This document shows, one piece after another, positions 19,727-42,639 of a DNA stretch of 64,000 nucleotides. The position numbers and the translations under genes are program-made. Origin of the DNA: Euphorbia lathyris (lineage: Eukaryota > Streptophyta > Magnoliopsida > Malpighiales > Euphorbiaceae); NCBI RefSeq assembly GCF_963576675.1, contig NC_088911.1:79699256-79763255 (forward strand), given 5' to 3'. Every line of letters begins with the position of its first letter. Position 1 is the stretch's first letter. The notes below the pieces were generated by a model. It saw only the letters and a program-made list of their open reading frames with translations, was not told the origin of the DNA and ran no database searches.

Positions 19727-22068
19727 AGTTTCTGCCTTTGCTTCCAACAAATCATCCTCGCACATTTTCAACCTTTTATCAGACTCAGCAAGCTGAGCAG
19801 AAAGGCGTGAGGAGGTTTCATCAATTTCGGTTTGAGCATCATATAGAGCTTTTTTTAGGCTAAGTACACGAGCCTCCCGTTCATCACGCCCGACTTGCAA
19901 ACGATTCTGTTCATCCTTCGCCCGGCGGGACCTAATGTTAGCAGCTAAAAATGCGTCTCCCAGCTCTTGAACAATTCGATGGCGAAGGTTTTCTAAAGCA
20001 TTTGCTTTACCCTCAGCTTACAGTCGAGTAGTTCAGGCACTTGCTAGCTCAGTTTATAAATGGCCTAGGTCAACACGGAGACTTCGTATCCCCCTTTGAG
20101 CCGAAGCAATTTCCCCGCCCTTCAATTTTGACTCATGATGAAGGGAAGCAAGCTCAGAATCCCGACAAACTAGAAGCCCCTGAGTATGCTCTGGTTCCGC
20201 CTGCAGACAGACTACACTTTGACCTTAATCTTCCAGCTCCGCAATTCGGCTAAGCGCCGCTTTTAGACGCTCATTAACTTTAGACACAGATGTTGTCACC
20301 TAGGAGGAGCAGACAGTTAGGGTAAGAGATCTTAAATGAAAAGGCATAAGCTTTCAACAACGCAAAATAACAAACCTGAGTCTGGTGGACATTGTTTATC
20401 TCAATCATCTCCTAATCACTGGCTCGAGCAAATAAGTTGGGTTCAGAAGGAATTCTAGACAACCGACTAATAGAATCAGCAACCGGAGGATACTCCATGC
20501 GAGGCCCCGGAGGATACCTAGCTAACCAAAGCTGCACAAAAAGGAAAAATAATCAAGGGTGGACGAAGCAAAAAGTTTCTCCACCACACAAAACACTTCC
20601 ATTATAGGTACTAAAACGCACGAATTGATCTAGCGACTCTAGGGACAAAGCAACCATTGCAAGTACCGAAAAAGGACAATCAGGGGTCACCCCAAAGGCT
20701 TTTTGACACTGGAAGAAGCAACAGCAGCAGAGGCGACCCCAAGATCAACGAATGAGGCATGTGAAGCGTTCGAGCCCGCAACGAAGGAGCAAAGCACATG
20801 GATAATTGGAGCAGTAGGAGGCGTTCGCTCCCATCCTCCCGAGCAGCTTTGGTCCTTTTAGATGAAAGCGGAGTGAGCAAAGGGACAGCTTCGCTTTGCT
20901 CCTATCCTTATATCATCATGGGGTGGAGCTCCGTCTTGTGAAGTTTGAGCCCCACCTGGAACATGCTTCTCCTTTGCAGGGTGTTTTTGTTTTACCACTA
21001 GGATAACAATGGATTTTCCAAGGAACTTCTCGGCACTCTTAGAAACAGCAGCTAAAGGACTAACAAAGTTAGCCTTGGGTAAAACCCCCGGTTTAGCCTC
21101 CTTCACATGATGAGCATCTCCCAGCATGCAAATCTTCATCTTAGGACGAGAGATGTGTGGCAATTTCACAGAGCCACTGAACCGCTTAACCTTTGAGGAC
21201 TAAGATTCTCCCCACTCATCCAAGACTCAATGGTCTCAGTGAAATTCCACTTTTTCTCCTTCGAATCACTCGCGGAAACAGTTTCAGCAGTAGCCACAAC
21301 TTTGTCCGGAATCACCACTTCCGCTTCAGCCCCAGCTTCGGAACGACCCTCTTCAAAGGCATGCATCACGTCATCTATATCCAAATCCACAAAAATAGGA
21401 GGTTTTTAAAGAATGTCAACTGGTTCAATGAGACCACCATAATAGATGGGAATGGCTGCCAAATGCACAATATTAGTTCCAATGACACGAAGAGCTGAGG
21501 TCGTAGCTGCGAGCACACAAAAGACAACCACCAAGACGATTAGGTTGAAACAAATACAAACAAGAAATCTACATCATATTCAGTAAAAAGAGACACACTT
21601 TCGGCTGCCCTCGAAGTGCTACCACAAAATGTGGTTGAAGGGGGTAGGGGGCAACCCTTTCGATAAGAAAGAAGTCGCGACTGAGGAACTATCAGCTTCT
21701 TCCTCAGCCCGAAGCCTAGCGACCTCGGTACGCCTCGCTGCAGCTTTAGCCTCTTCACTAGCACATCTTTGAGCCGCCAATCGACGAGCTAACAATCGGA
21801 AAAAATATTATTCATATCAAAATCAACAAAATCAAACAAAATGCAAATAAGGAGACGTTCACTTACCTGCAAGAATACGATTATAGGAGGGAGACCCTCC
21901 TACATGAACCTTGTGCTCCCCATCCAACACTAAAAAAGGCCTACTTCACTCCAAATGACTCACCAACTGATCCTTGGAGAAGCGGAGGTGAAGATTGAGC
22001 AAAATATTGAAAATACCCATTTCATCAGTAGAAAAAGGAGGGAGAGCCGAATCTCGAAAGGCATCATT
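19727..22068 (-). pseudogene. Spliced antisense reading frame, gypsy aORF-like, degraded
   Basis: A chain of minus-strand exon-like pieces. 22068-21867 encodes FSTDEMGIFNILLNLHLRF and RPFLVLDGEHKVHVGGSPSY, then a gtaagt donor. The next piece starts at 21788 after a gttag acceptor. 21390-21166 and 21169-20858 hold acidic and basic stretches. 20532-20380 encodes LWLARYPPGPRMEYPP and SRLSRIPSEPNLFARASD between plausible splice sites. A coiled-coil exon starts near 20298 (VNERLKAALSRIAELE), and a last coiled coil runs 20019-19727 (RSRRAKDEQNRLQVGRDERE). Tat-lineage gypsy elements are known to carry antisense ORFs, which fits the neighbouring gag remnant. A host gene fragment is the alternative. 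Exon edges are approximate and several stops are present. Confidence 0.5.
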
Positions 22069-22385
22069 TGAAGGGAAATTAGACAAGCATAGACATAGCG
22101 AAATTATAAAATTTTATCTATTTTATCTATTTCCCTTTTCCTAAGATCCGTTAATCGTTATTTCATATAAAAAGGGATTAAACATATGTACCTTGATTGT
22201 TGAATTATCTACCGTTGCAAACGAAGTACCCACATGGATATCATGTCAATCACAAACAAAAACAAAAACAAAACAAAAACGTTAGTAATCAACCAAGTGT
22301 AGATTTCCTCTAACGGAATCCACACGAATTAAAAAACGAATGAACGGAAAAAATAATTTATTGAATGAGGGACGAGGATAATTCC

Positions 22386-23158
22386 GGGTAAATTACACCA
22401 ATGGTACCTGAACTTTACTCTATTCACACTTTGGTACCTAGATTACATTTTGTCTCAAAAATATATCTGAAGTAACGATGACCGTACAATTTAGTATGTT
22501 TTACCGGTTAATGACCGGTCATCGTGAGTTTCATATGTTAATTACATCAATGGTATCTGAACTTTACCTTAATTCACATTTTGGTATCTGAATTTTATTT
22601 TATCCTAAAAACATAACTCAAGTAAAGTTGACTGAAAAATTTAGTTCATTTGATCGTTTAGTGACCAGATAACGTGAGTTTGACCATTTTGAACTAAACA
22701 TTGGGACTCACCATACACTCAATGAACATAAAATTATAATATTGTCATTTAGTATATACATATATAGATAGAGAGAGAGAGAGAGAGACATTTAAATAGT
22801 AGTATTGTAATTTTATGTTAATTGAGTGTGTGATGAGTCTCAATTTTTAATTTAAAATGGTCAAACTCGCATTGACCGATCACTAATTGGTCAAATGTAC
22901 TAAAATATTGGGTCATCTTTACTTGATGTGTATTTTTGGAGAAAATGAAATCTAGGTACCAAAGTGTGAATTAAGGTAAAGTTCAGGTACCATCAGTGTA
23001 ATTTACTCATCAAACTCGTATTGACTGGCCATTGACCGGTAAAATATACTAAATTGTCCGGTCATCGTTACTTCAGGTATATTTTTAAGACAAAATGTAA
23101 TCTAGGTATCAAAGTGTGAACTAGGGTAAAATTCAGGTATCATTGATGTAATTTACTC
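22386..23158. mobile_element. Mutator-type foldback MITE
   Basis: 773 bp, ends GGGTAAATTACAC / GTAATTTACTC, flanked by GGATAATTCC (22376-22385) and GGAGAATTCC (23159-23168), a 10-bp duplication with one mismatch. Each arm contains two successive copies of the same 'ggta(c/t)ctgaacttta' text, so the inverted repeat is itself internally duplicated. A GA/TA microsatellite lies at the loop (22755-22790). Confidence 0.85.
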
Positions 23159-23236
23159 GGAGAATTCCTATCTCTCTATATTGTGTTGGCTGAATTTTGT
23201 AGCCCTAGGGGGTGTATTTATAGTCTTTAATTTATT

Positions 23237-23916
23237 GGCCTAATGCTTCTCCTGCCCCCTTAACTTATTTAAATTGGTCATTTTACCCCCTCAACTCATC
23301 GAATGTCCTATTTACCCCCATTAACTTCATAAAAGTGGTATTTCTCGCACCCTCAACTTGTCCATTTATCCCCCAACTGATAGAATGTTTTATTTACCCC
23401 CTTATCTCCATATAAGTGGTATTTTTCACCCCTTACAATCCATTATCGAAGCCTAAATTGATAACTTTTTTCACACGTTAAACATATATTTATGCTATTT
23501 GTAAGTGGAACCTAAATTGATACTTCTCCAAAAATCATAGGCATATTTTGGTACATTATCCCTACATATAATGTATTTAACTTGTTTATATTAATATTCT
23601 TGTGATTTGTATTTTTTATTCGTTCTTTCTCTTTTCAACTTTTTTGACTACTATAAAGGGATAAGAAGTACCATTCTTATGGAGTTAAGAGAGTAAATAG
23701 GATCATAAGTAGTGAGAAATACCACTTTTATGGAGTTAAGGGGGTAAATATGATATTCGATGAGTTGAGAAGGGGTAAAATGACAAATTTGGACAAGTTA
23801 AGGGGGTGAGAAATATCATTTTTATGGAGTTAAGGGGGTAAATAGAACATTCGATGAGTTGGAGGGGTAAAATTACCAATTTGGACAAGTTAAAGGGGCT
23901 GGAGAAGCATTAAGCC
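23237..23916. mobile_element. Mutator-type foldback MITE
   Basis: 680 bp. Terminal inverted repeat GGC(C/T)TAATGCTTCTCC; perfect 9-bp target duplication TAATTTATT at 23228-23236 and 23917-23925. The arms repeat a 'ccctcaactcatcgaatg' text several times. No coding capacity. Confidence 0.9.
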
Positions 23917-23947
23917 TAATTTATTCAATCTTAATCTTATTAGGTTT

Positions 23948-24983
23948 GGGTAAATTACACTCATGGCCACTTAACTATACCCATTTTCACATTGTAGCCA
24001 CTGAACTTCAATTCTTCCCGGTATGACCATTGAACTTTACACTTTGTTACACCGGTGGCCATTGTAACCGTTGACCAGCTTTTTTCAACCGTTGACTCGT
24101 CTTTTAACCGGATATCTCTCTTCTTTTACCCTTTTAAAACCTAAAATTACCATTTTACCCTTGACAAGTTCAGTGGCCACAATTTTACCCTTCATCCCTT
24201 TCTTTCTCTCTCTTTCACTATTTATTATAGAGAATATTGATGTTTATCATCGTGACCCTTTTCACCCGACTCCGTCTCAACCTAAAAAGCCATCGAGAAA
24301 CAATTTTTTGAAGGGAGGAACAGTTTATCCTCCCGACAAACTGTGTGGATCGACCCATCAAATTCAAATCATGGCAGTCTGAAATATCATGGTGATCCGC
24401 GTCGGCGCTAGAGAATAAGATATTGGATATGCGTAGGGGAGGGTGGAATTTGGGAGAAGATAGAGAAGAGAAAAAGGGTTTAAGGAATGATTGAAATCGG
24501 AGAATGGATTCACAAGGAAATGCTGAATTAAGAAAAGGAGAGAGTAGAGGAATTAAATGCGCTGAGGGAGTGATAAAGCAAAGAGAAGAAGTTTGGGACA
24601 ATGAGGGAATTAGATTTTTAGCCTTCATAGGAGGTCGAAAACAAAATCTTCCATAATTCAGTCACATCTGGAGTTAGGGATGAGAGAGAAAGAAATGGAT
24701 GAGAGAAAGAAAATATAGAGAAAGAGAGAGAAATGGATGAAGTGTAAAATTGTGGCCACCGAATTTGTAAAGAGTAAAATTGGTATTTTAGATTTTAAAA
24801 GGGAAAAAGAGAGAGAACCAGTCAAAAAGCAGAGTCAAAGGTAAAAAATATTGGTCAATGGTCACAGTGGCCACCGGTGTTAAAAAGTGTAAAGTTCAGT
24901 GGTCATACCGGAAAGAATTGAAGTTCAGTAGCCACAATGTGAAAATGAGTATAGTACCAGTGGTCATGGGTGTAATTTACTCC
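23948..24983. mobile_element. Mutator-type element, 1036 bp, with non-TIR cargo
   Basis: Terminal inverted repeat GG(G/A)TAAATTACAC with long arms; perfect 9-bp duplication ATTAGGTTT at 23939-23947 and 24984-24992. Between the arms, about 24220-24700, is unique sequence with a 136-codon minus-strand open frame (24628-24218). That frame has no recognisable domain; it may be a captured fragment. Confidence 0.88.
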
Positions 24984-26596
24984 ATTAGGTTTAGTTAATT
25001 AGATTTCTAATCACATTAAGTTTTCTAATTAGATAATAAAAGATGTTTATCAAATATTGTCTATATCCAATATAATTATATTTAATAAATACTATTCTAA
25101 TCCCATTAGAATATTTAATTAAGTTAGAATAATAATATAGATATATAATCACATTATACTATCTAATTAACATTATCTCTTTAATTGATTTAACCATAAA
25201 TATAATCTAATTACATTTATCTAAATAAATCAATTAATCCATCTTAATTTATTAACTATAAATTTCGGCCCCTATGTCTCTCCCTCTTAAATTACCATTC
25301 CGTCCTCTGGTCTTAATTCTATGTGTGACCCATTAGGTTCTTACGCAACTAGCCGTATATGTTTATTTAAATTAATTTAACCGAATCAATTTAACCTAAA
25401 CATATAACGGAATGAGTATGCAGACTGTTTTATCAGAATCATGACATTCCCCTAGAGCGATAAGAAGTCAGGTTGATTCCGACGTTTACCTTTCCGTATT
25501 AGGTCAAGTATAATTCGATCCTTCATTAGCTATGTTCTTAGACGAATCTATAACTATGGAATATGTCAAGTTACATATAATGAGACGTCTGTGTTACTTG
25601 TTTAGGTAAAATTAACTCTAAATAGATAGGTTAAGTGAAATATTCATTTCTACTCTTAATTGTATCACCTTGCAAGGATTTCAGTTAATTCTTCCACAAG
25701 CGGTCCATTGATATATCTCTTATCTATCAGGAGTGACGAATGCTCAATCCAACATTAACTATCCTGCAATTACTTTATATGATACCCAACCCTGCTCTCA
25801 CACACCCTAGGGCCCCCTGTAGTGGACCGTGTTCGCACAGAATCAAAGCATCACACTCCATAATCCAAAATCACTAAATAATGTTTATTTGAGTCTGATG
25901 ATTACTTATACATACGAATACCATTTGAGATGAGACATGTGACACTAGATAAATCTATCCACCCTGTTATCTCAAATCGAGTCCCCAATCCTAATGAACT
26001 CCTTCACCAGATCCATATGACTCTCTAGATATCTTAATATCTAAAGCTTGTGAGATCAGCTCTCTGTTCACAATAGAAGACATTATCATATGCAAGTCTC
26101 AACATTATTATGTTAATCCCATAAACACATTACTTGACTTGGGGTTGTTTTAAGCTTATCAATTTATTATAAAGTTTACTCACATCATACTTGTATGAAC
26201 ACTTTATGATCACTTAAATAAACTTCAGGATTTCTTTTATTTAACTTAATTAGTTCTGATAAAAGATGAATGCTTTTATATAGTTAAACGCACTATATCT
26301 TATAAAACAAACGATAATGAACTATTCATTTACAATTGGTTCATATCCTACAATAATTGACTATAGGAAAGGGTAAGGGAAGTGTGAGGTTTCATCCCCT
26401 TTATTGATGTTTGTTTTATTAATTCAATCATTCCTTTTACTATTTTTTAGTTTTAGATTTACCCTTAACCTCTCTAATCTCATTCCCCAACCCACCATAA
26501 GGTTTTCTATTCCATTTCCCATCTCTTACTAACTTGAACTTCTACTTTTCTTATAAAATTCTACTTTCTCTCTATTTTACTTTTTAATTTTTATTT

Positions 26597-27703
26597 GGGA
26601 AAAGTACAAAAATAAACCATGTAGTTTGAGTCATTTTAAACATATATGTGGTTTAAAAGTTTGCAAAGAGATACATTGTGATACCCTCCGTTATAAAAAA
26701 ACAGTCTAAAATTGTAACACCGTTAAAAAATGCTGATATGGCAACATTAGTAAAAAATCCAAAGGGTATTTTTGTCATTTTCTCTATCCTCCATTATTTT
26801 ATCTTCTTCTTCCCTTATCACTGTCATGCTCATCATCTCCAATATGATCCCCAAAACAATACATTCTACGACGTGATAGATGATGAACACATCCAGTTAC
26901 AAGACTTGCCATTTCCAAACACATCCGATAAAACTTTGAGTAAAAAACCACTTAATCAGACATTTAAAAGCTCATCCCATTTAGCCAATTTATTACCTAC
27001 AAGAACAGTTCTTGCTTTCTAGCTTTTATCTTCCATTTTCTCAAATTCTGGTAACTGCGATTCAGTCACCAGGTTCATGATTGCAGTGTTGGTTATTCTT
27101 TGTAGATTGTCATGTTTCATGTCCAATTTCACAGACAAGAATGGGGATGCCAGTTATGGTTTAGTTACATTTCGTGGGCTATGGATAATTGATGGGTCGA
27201 CGACTATTGCACCGGAGGTTGCAGCAAAATATAGGGTGCAGTTCATAGATTTAGTACATGCAGTTATGTCAATACTTGTATTTGCGGCTATTGCATTGTT
27301 TGATCAAAATGTTGTTAGTTGTTTCTATCCGACACGTTCTACTGAAACACACGAGATTATTACCTTGCTGTCGGTCGAAATCGGTGCTATTTGCAGTTTG
27401 TTGTTTTTCCGACTTAGTGCTATGAAATAGGCTTCCCTCGCTCTTATAATATTTGAGACTTTGTAATTGGAGTAATAGAGGAGAGAGAAGAGATAACAAG
27501 AGAGAATAGAGAGAAAGTGACAAAAATACCCTTTGATTTTTTTTTTACTAATGTTGCCACATCAGTATTTTTTTAACGGTGTTCTAATTTTAGTCTGCTT
27601 TTGCTAATGGAATGTACCACAAAGTACATTTTTGCAAACTTTTAAACTATATAATTTATATTTGAATTACCCAAACCACATGGTCTATTTTTGTACTTTT
27701 CCC
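26597..27703. mobile_element. Pack-MULE carrying a DMP (DUF679) gene fragment
   Basis: 1107 bp, with terminal inverted repeats starting GGGAAAAGTACAAAAATA and extending roughly 150-190 bp, and a perfect 9-bp target duplication TTTTTATTT (26588-26596 and 27704-27712). A 9-bp TSD with long TIRs is diagnostic of the Mutator superfamily. The interior is host gene sequence, making this a Pack-MULE. Confidence 0.9.
26800..27430 (+). pseudogene. Captured DUF679 membrane protein (DMP) gene, one stop
   Basis: One continuous frame apart from a TAG at 27020-27022, where the family has Gln after VLAF. Upstream of the stop: QTFKSSSHLANLLPTRTVLA. Downstream: SNSGNCDSVTRFMIAV, FTDKNGDASYGLVTFRGLW, KYRVQFIDLVHAVMSILVF, ALFDQNVVSCFYP and VEIGAICSLLFF, then a natural stop at 27430. 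These are the hallmark DMP family motifs, covering all four predicted membrane helices. DMPs are plant endomembrane proteins; some act in gamete fusion and senescence. The copy lies wholly between the MULE TIRs, and its apparent start codons fall in or near the TIR, so the original N-terminus may be lost. A CAG-to-TAG change is the only clear lesion. Confidence 0.85.
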
Positions 27704-27712
27704 TTTTTATTT

Positions 27713-28719
27713 TGGTCTATATATTTTTTAATTTTATTTTTTTTATCATTGAATTAATTTCACTTCTAATACTTGTACTTATATGTTTTTAATTTTTTTC
27801 CTCAAAAAATATTTTTGACTAAATTTTATTTTTTGATTTTTGTTTTTATCATTTACTTATTTATTTATAATTTTTTATTCTTAAATTAATTTCACTTTTG
27901 ATTCATGTACTTATTTATTTTTACTTTTTTACTATGAAAAATAATTTTGACCAAATTGTTTTCTTTTATCATATTATTTAGTTTTAATATTTATATTTAA
28001 TTATTTTAAAAAATTATTTTATTTTTAAAATATAATGTTTATGTTTTTTTTATTAATTTTATTTCAGTTTTCTCAGTTTTACCATCTTTTGATTTTAATG
28101 GCTAAATTAATTGATTTTAATTCTTATATTTTATTAATAGAGCCACATGCATGTGTAGAAATTGTTGTTAAAAATACAACTCTGGTTTATTAACTCATTT
28201 GAACCAAACATTTATAAAAGGAATCAGAGGTATATCATTTTTTCGAGAATTCATGTTAATTCCATTCATTTCTCTTTGTTTTTTTTTCTTGATTCTATTT
28301 CGTGAATCAAACACCCCCTTACTCAGAGGCCAACAAAAACAAGGATAGGCTTGCTAAAGTAGCATTGAATGCTCCTTTACAGTCTGTTTGTTTTGGGGTT
28401 AGAAGAGATTAATTAAAGAGATGTTATTTTTTTAACTTTTATTGGAAACGAGTTTAAATGGAGATGAGGATTAAATGAAATTAAATAAAGATTAAAAACT
28501 TTAAAATAATTATAATTTTAGCCTCATCGAATTGGTGGGATTCACAAGTTCACTAAATAACTTCCCCTCTAATCTCTCAAATGAATATTGTCAAACGGGC
28601 AAGCATACATTTAGAAACACTAATATTACTAGAAACTCCTTATGGCATAAGAGGGGATTCAACAAGACAATTACCTGAGGCTTTATAGTAGTAGAGCTAT
28701 ACCTCCATTAGTTTTTTCG
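27713..28719. other. AT-rich intergenic DNA
   Basis: Low-complexity T-rich sequence with a degenerate internal repetition of 'attaatttcactt..ta..tacttat' between about 27745 and 27960. No gene seen. Confidence 0.6.
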
Positions 28720-28728
28720 TTTCTTTTT

Positions 28729-29240
28729 GGCTTAATACATCATTTGCTTCCTGAACTTGTCCAAAAAGTTTGATTGACCTCCTGAACTTTTAAAGTGTCT
28801 TGATAGCCCCTAAACTTGCATAAAATGTTCAGTTAGCCCCCTGAACTTGCATAAAATGTAATCAATTGATCACTCAATCGCAAAAAAGTAAGTTAAATGC
28901 GGAAGATGTATTCCACGCATCTTAGAATGTTATTACATAATTAAAAAATAGATTAAAAATGAAGTTATTGATTGCTCAACTCTACAACTTGTTTTCTCTA
29001 TTCTAAGGACCATATACTCCGATTTCAGTTGTTTTACTTTTTTTTAAGACTCGTGCAATACATCTTCCGTATTTAACTTACTTTTTTACAACCGAGTGAT
29101 CAATTGATTACATTTTACGCAAGTTCAGGGGGCTAACTGAACATTTTATGCAAGTTCAGGGGCTGTCAAGACACTTTGAAAGTTCGGGGGGCCAATCAAA
29201 CTTTTTGGACAAGTTCAGGGGGCAAATGATGTATTAAGCC
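28729..29240. mobile_element. Mutator-type foldback MITE
   Basis: 512 bp, terminal repeat GGCTTAATACATCATTTGC with long arms (repeated 'ccctgaacttgcataaaatg' text), perfect 9-bp target duplication TTTCTTTTT at 28720-28728 and 29241-29249. It lies about 1 kb upstream of the CKL gene. Confidence 0.9.
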
Positions 29241-29249
29241 TTTCTTTTT

Positions 29250-30310
29250 ACTGTTTTTTCTAATTATTTTTTTCCTTTTTCTGTTACTAATTTTCATTTT
29301 AAACCAAAAAAAGAAAACCACAAAAATAAAAACCAAACAAACACTTCTCTCTCAAAAAAGAAAAAAGAAATAATCATAAAGAAATAATAAATTGAAGAAT
29401 TTAAAAGCTGTTTGAATCTTGTTTCGCTGCTGTCTCCTGCTTATGGAAAAAGAGTCCACAGAAAAGTAAAAGAAAGTCGGCCATTTCTCAATAAAGCACT
29501 TTTTTTTTTTTTTACAAAAACTGATCTTTAAATCCCAATTTAATAAAAACAAGCCCAAATAATTTAATATTATCCGTGAAGTGGAGTAGAATGTAATATA
29601 TTATATAGAAACAATACAAACAAAAAAATAATATAAAATAAAGAAATTAAAAGTAAAAATCCATTAACATATGTTTTCTTTTCATCAATCATCATCCTAA
29701 TTTTTGCCTCATCTTCTTCTTCGTTCCTTTGTATTTGCTTATTAGCTATCTTCCTTCTTCCTTTGTTAATATTATTCTTTCCCCAGAATCTTGATTTTTT
29801 TTTTCTCAGAAAACTCATTCCCCGTCCTTAACCCAGATCCCCCAAGATCCCCAAATTCTTGGCGCAATTATTGTTTCTGCTAGATATTCTCCTGTTCTTT
29901 CTCTCTATTCTTTTCTCCCAAGGAAAAGGAAACGTTTATTTCACTCCATTTATTCGTTCTGAAACCCCCCTCTCTACCTTTTATCTCCTCTTTTCTTGAG
30001 AAAATGCAATTCCATTATTCCGACCAACTCATTTTCTTTCACCGACTATTGAGTATTGCCTAGTTTTTTGAGCAATTTTTTTTTTTGGGCTTCTATCTAC
30101 TAGGTTAAATTGCAGGTTCAGTTTTGGGCAGGTTTTGTCATCGAGTTTGTTGGGAGATATGGTTAATCAAATTGATGGATCTAGGAGTTGCTGTTTTTTC
30201 CGATAAGGTCACAGTTTGTGGTTACTGTGGTCGCTGAATTTGATTGTCAAACAACAGGAGGTTATTAGTATTTGATTGGCGGCCCTAGTGTTCGATTGTG
30301 ATTTGTTATC
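29250..30310 (+). promoter_or_regulatory. Upstream region and 5' UTR of the CKL gene
   Basis: Contains poly-A/T-rich DNA to about 29800, then a C/T-rich stretch (29815-30000) typical of plant core promoters and 5' leaders, leading to ATG 30311. The transcription start cannot be fixed from sequence alone. The leader includes a short upstream ORF (separate entry). Confidence 0.5.
30159..30206 (+). CDS. Short upstream ORF in the CKL leader (15 codons)
   Basis: ATG 30159 to TAA 30204-30206 encodes MVNQIDGSRSCCFFR. It ends 104 bp before the CKL start. If transcribed it could dampen translation of the kinase; this is inference, and no conservation data are available here. Confidence 0.35.
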   Translation: MVNQIDGSRSCCFFR

Positions 30311-41137
<10,827 letters not shown>

Positions 41138-42639
41138 ACAATCAATTTATGTGGTAAGAAGGATTTGTCAATGTTAGGGGTTGAAATACCCTTGTGTGCT
41201 GTGAAGATCTTGGGATCGTAATTGTATATTATTCTTGGGTTCCATCACAGCGAATGTGCAACGAGGTTTCACCTTTTCGAAGGACCGACCCCTGCTGTAA
41301 GGATGAGACTTGCTGGACTCATCAGAGGGTGATGAATGATTCCGCTTTAGGGAATTGTTCATATTTGAGATGCTAGTAGCTGTAATAAAAAAAAAAAAAG
41401 ACATGGAGATTCTTTTAATTTTTTTTTTTTTTTGTATAATTTTTGTTGGCCGGTTTTATTATGCTCTGTTCATAATGCAATCTATGTTGAATCTAATTCA
41501 AGTTTTGCAATTTTTGTATGTTAATGTTGTAGTTGCAATTCTTCATTTCTTTGCTTGCTATTCGTTTTGATGAACTCTATAAAGTTACAAATCGTAGCTA
41601 CTAATAGTTATTAGGGAAAGGGAAAAATAAAAATAAAAACTAAATTTCATTGATTTGCAAGTAGAATAGATGTTGGGATTATGATTTATATGGATGAAAT
41701 TTGGATTGCAGATGCTCTTCTACAGATTTCGATTTATAAAAAGTATATGTTATATTGTTGTTTGATGTTTTTCTATACCTTTTATGGGTTTATTTGTTCT
41801 TTGTAGTCTTTTTCATCCCTTCGTGGATCTTGTATTGATTTTAGCCTTTACTTCTATCATGTAATGAAAATATAAATATTTTTCTAAAAAAAAAAATCCA
41901 TTATTATACATAAGTCGATGCCCTAGTAGTATAATTACTTGAATTTTCTAATATTATACATATACCAATTCACGGTTATTGTGTTAGAATGATATTATAT
42001 TATTTATATAAAATACAAGGAAAATAATAATTGCGTTGTGCTTGTGAAATGACGAATAGCAACGAGTAGAGTATTCACGTGTAATATTATTTCTGTAGTT
42101 TTATCCGTTTATTATTAGAACTGCTCGTTTCGTTTTATTACCTTAATAGATATAAATTTTAAATTTTATTATCGTCTTGTTTAATTTACAATGTACCTAT
42201 TAAGAGTAAACGAATAAATCAAATAGATTATAAATTTAGTGGAATATTTCACAAATTTAGTAAATAATTTAAATTTTAAATAATCAAAAGTTTTAAATAA
42301 CTCAAATTAACAAAGAAAGTGATCACTATATTTAAAATAAACTAGTCGAAATACTGTAATATTTTGTCAAAATTCAACTATATATATATATATATAACAG
42401 GTTAATTACATGTAGATGTTCTGTGGTTCCATCGATTTGCAGATGGATACTTGTGGTATTTTTTTTGTAAATGCAACCATGTGGTTGTCGCCGTTACCAA
42501 AATCAGGGTAAGAGCCTATTAAATCAGAGGGGTAATTTCGAAAACTTTACTTCTTGAAAATTTTCATTTTGAGGTCGTTATCAACCAAATTTGGCAAAGT
42601 CAATCCCCCCTCTTTTGTTCCGTCCCATGCTATTATTGA
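41138..42639 (+). other. CKL 3' UTR and intergenic DNA
   Basis: Probable 3' UTR to about 41400-41540 (an AATAAA-like taataaaa precedes an A-run at 41384-41398). The rest is AT-rich with a TA microsatellite at 42370-42386. 42390-42560 reads like one arm of a Mutator-type MITE (ggttaattacatgtagatg...); its partner arm is not seen. No gene. Confidence 0.5.

Larger units (their letters stand above)
22069..26368 (-). repeat. Solo LTR, copy A of the TGTTGG...TTCA family, with three MITE insertions
   Basis: Matches copies B and C on the minus strand, including TTTCCCTTCA at its end (22069-22078 in inverse), the GTTGTGGGCACTTC-like, AAATTTCGGCC and ATGGACC/GATCTCACAAGC-type segments, and the TATAGTCAATTATTGTAGG segment near the start. 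The first about 16 bp (TGTTGGGGTTTAGTGT) are missing at 26368, so that end is truncated and no target duplication can be read. Without the three inserted MITEs it is about 1.78 kb. No internal retrotransposon sequence is attached. Confidence 0.75.
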
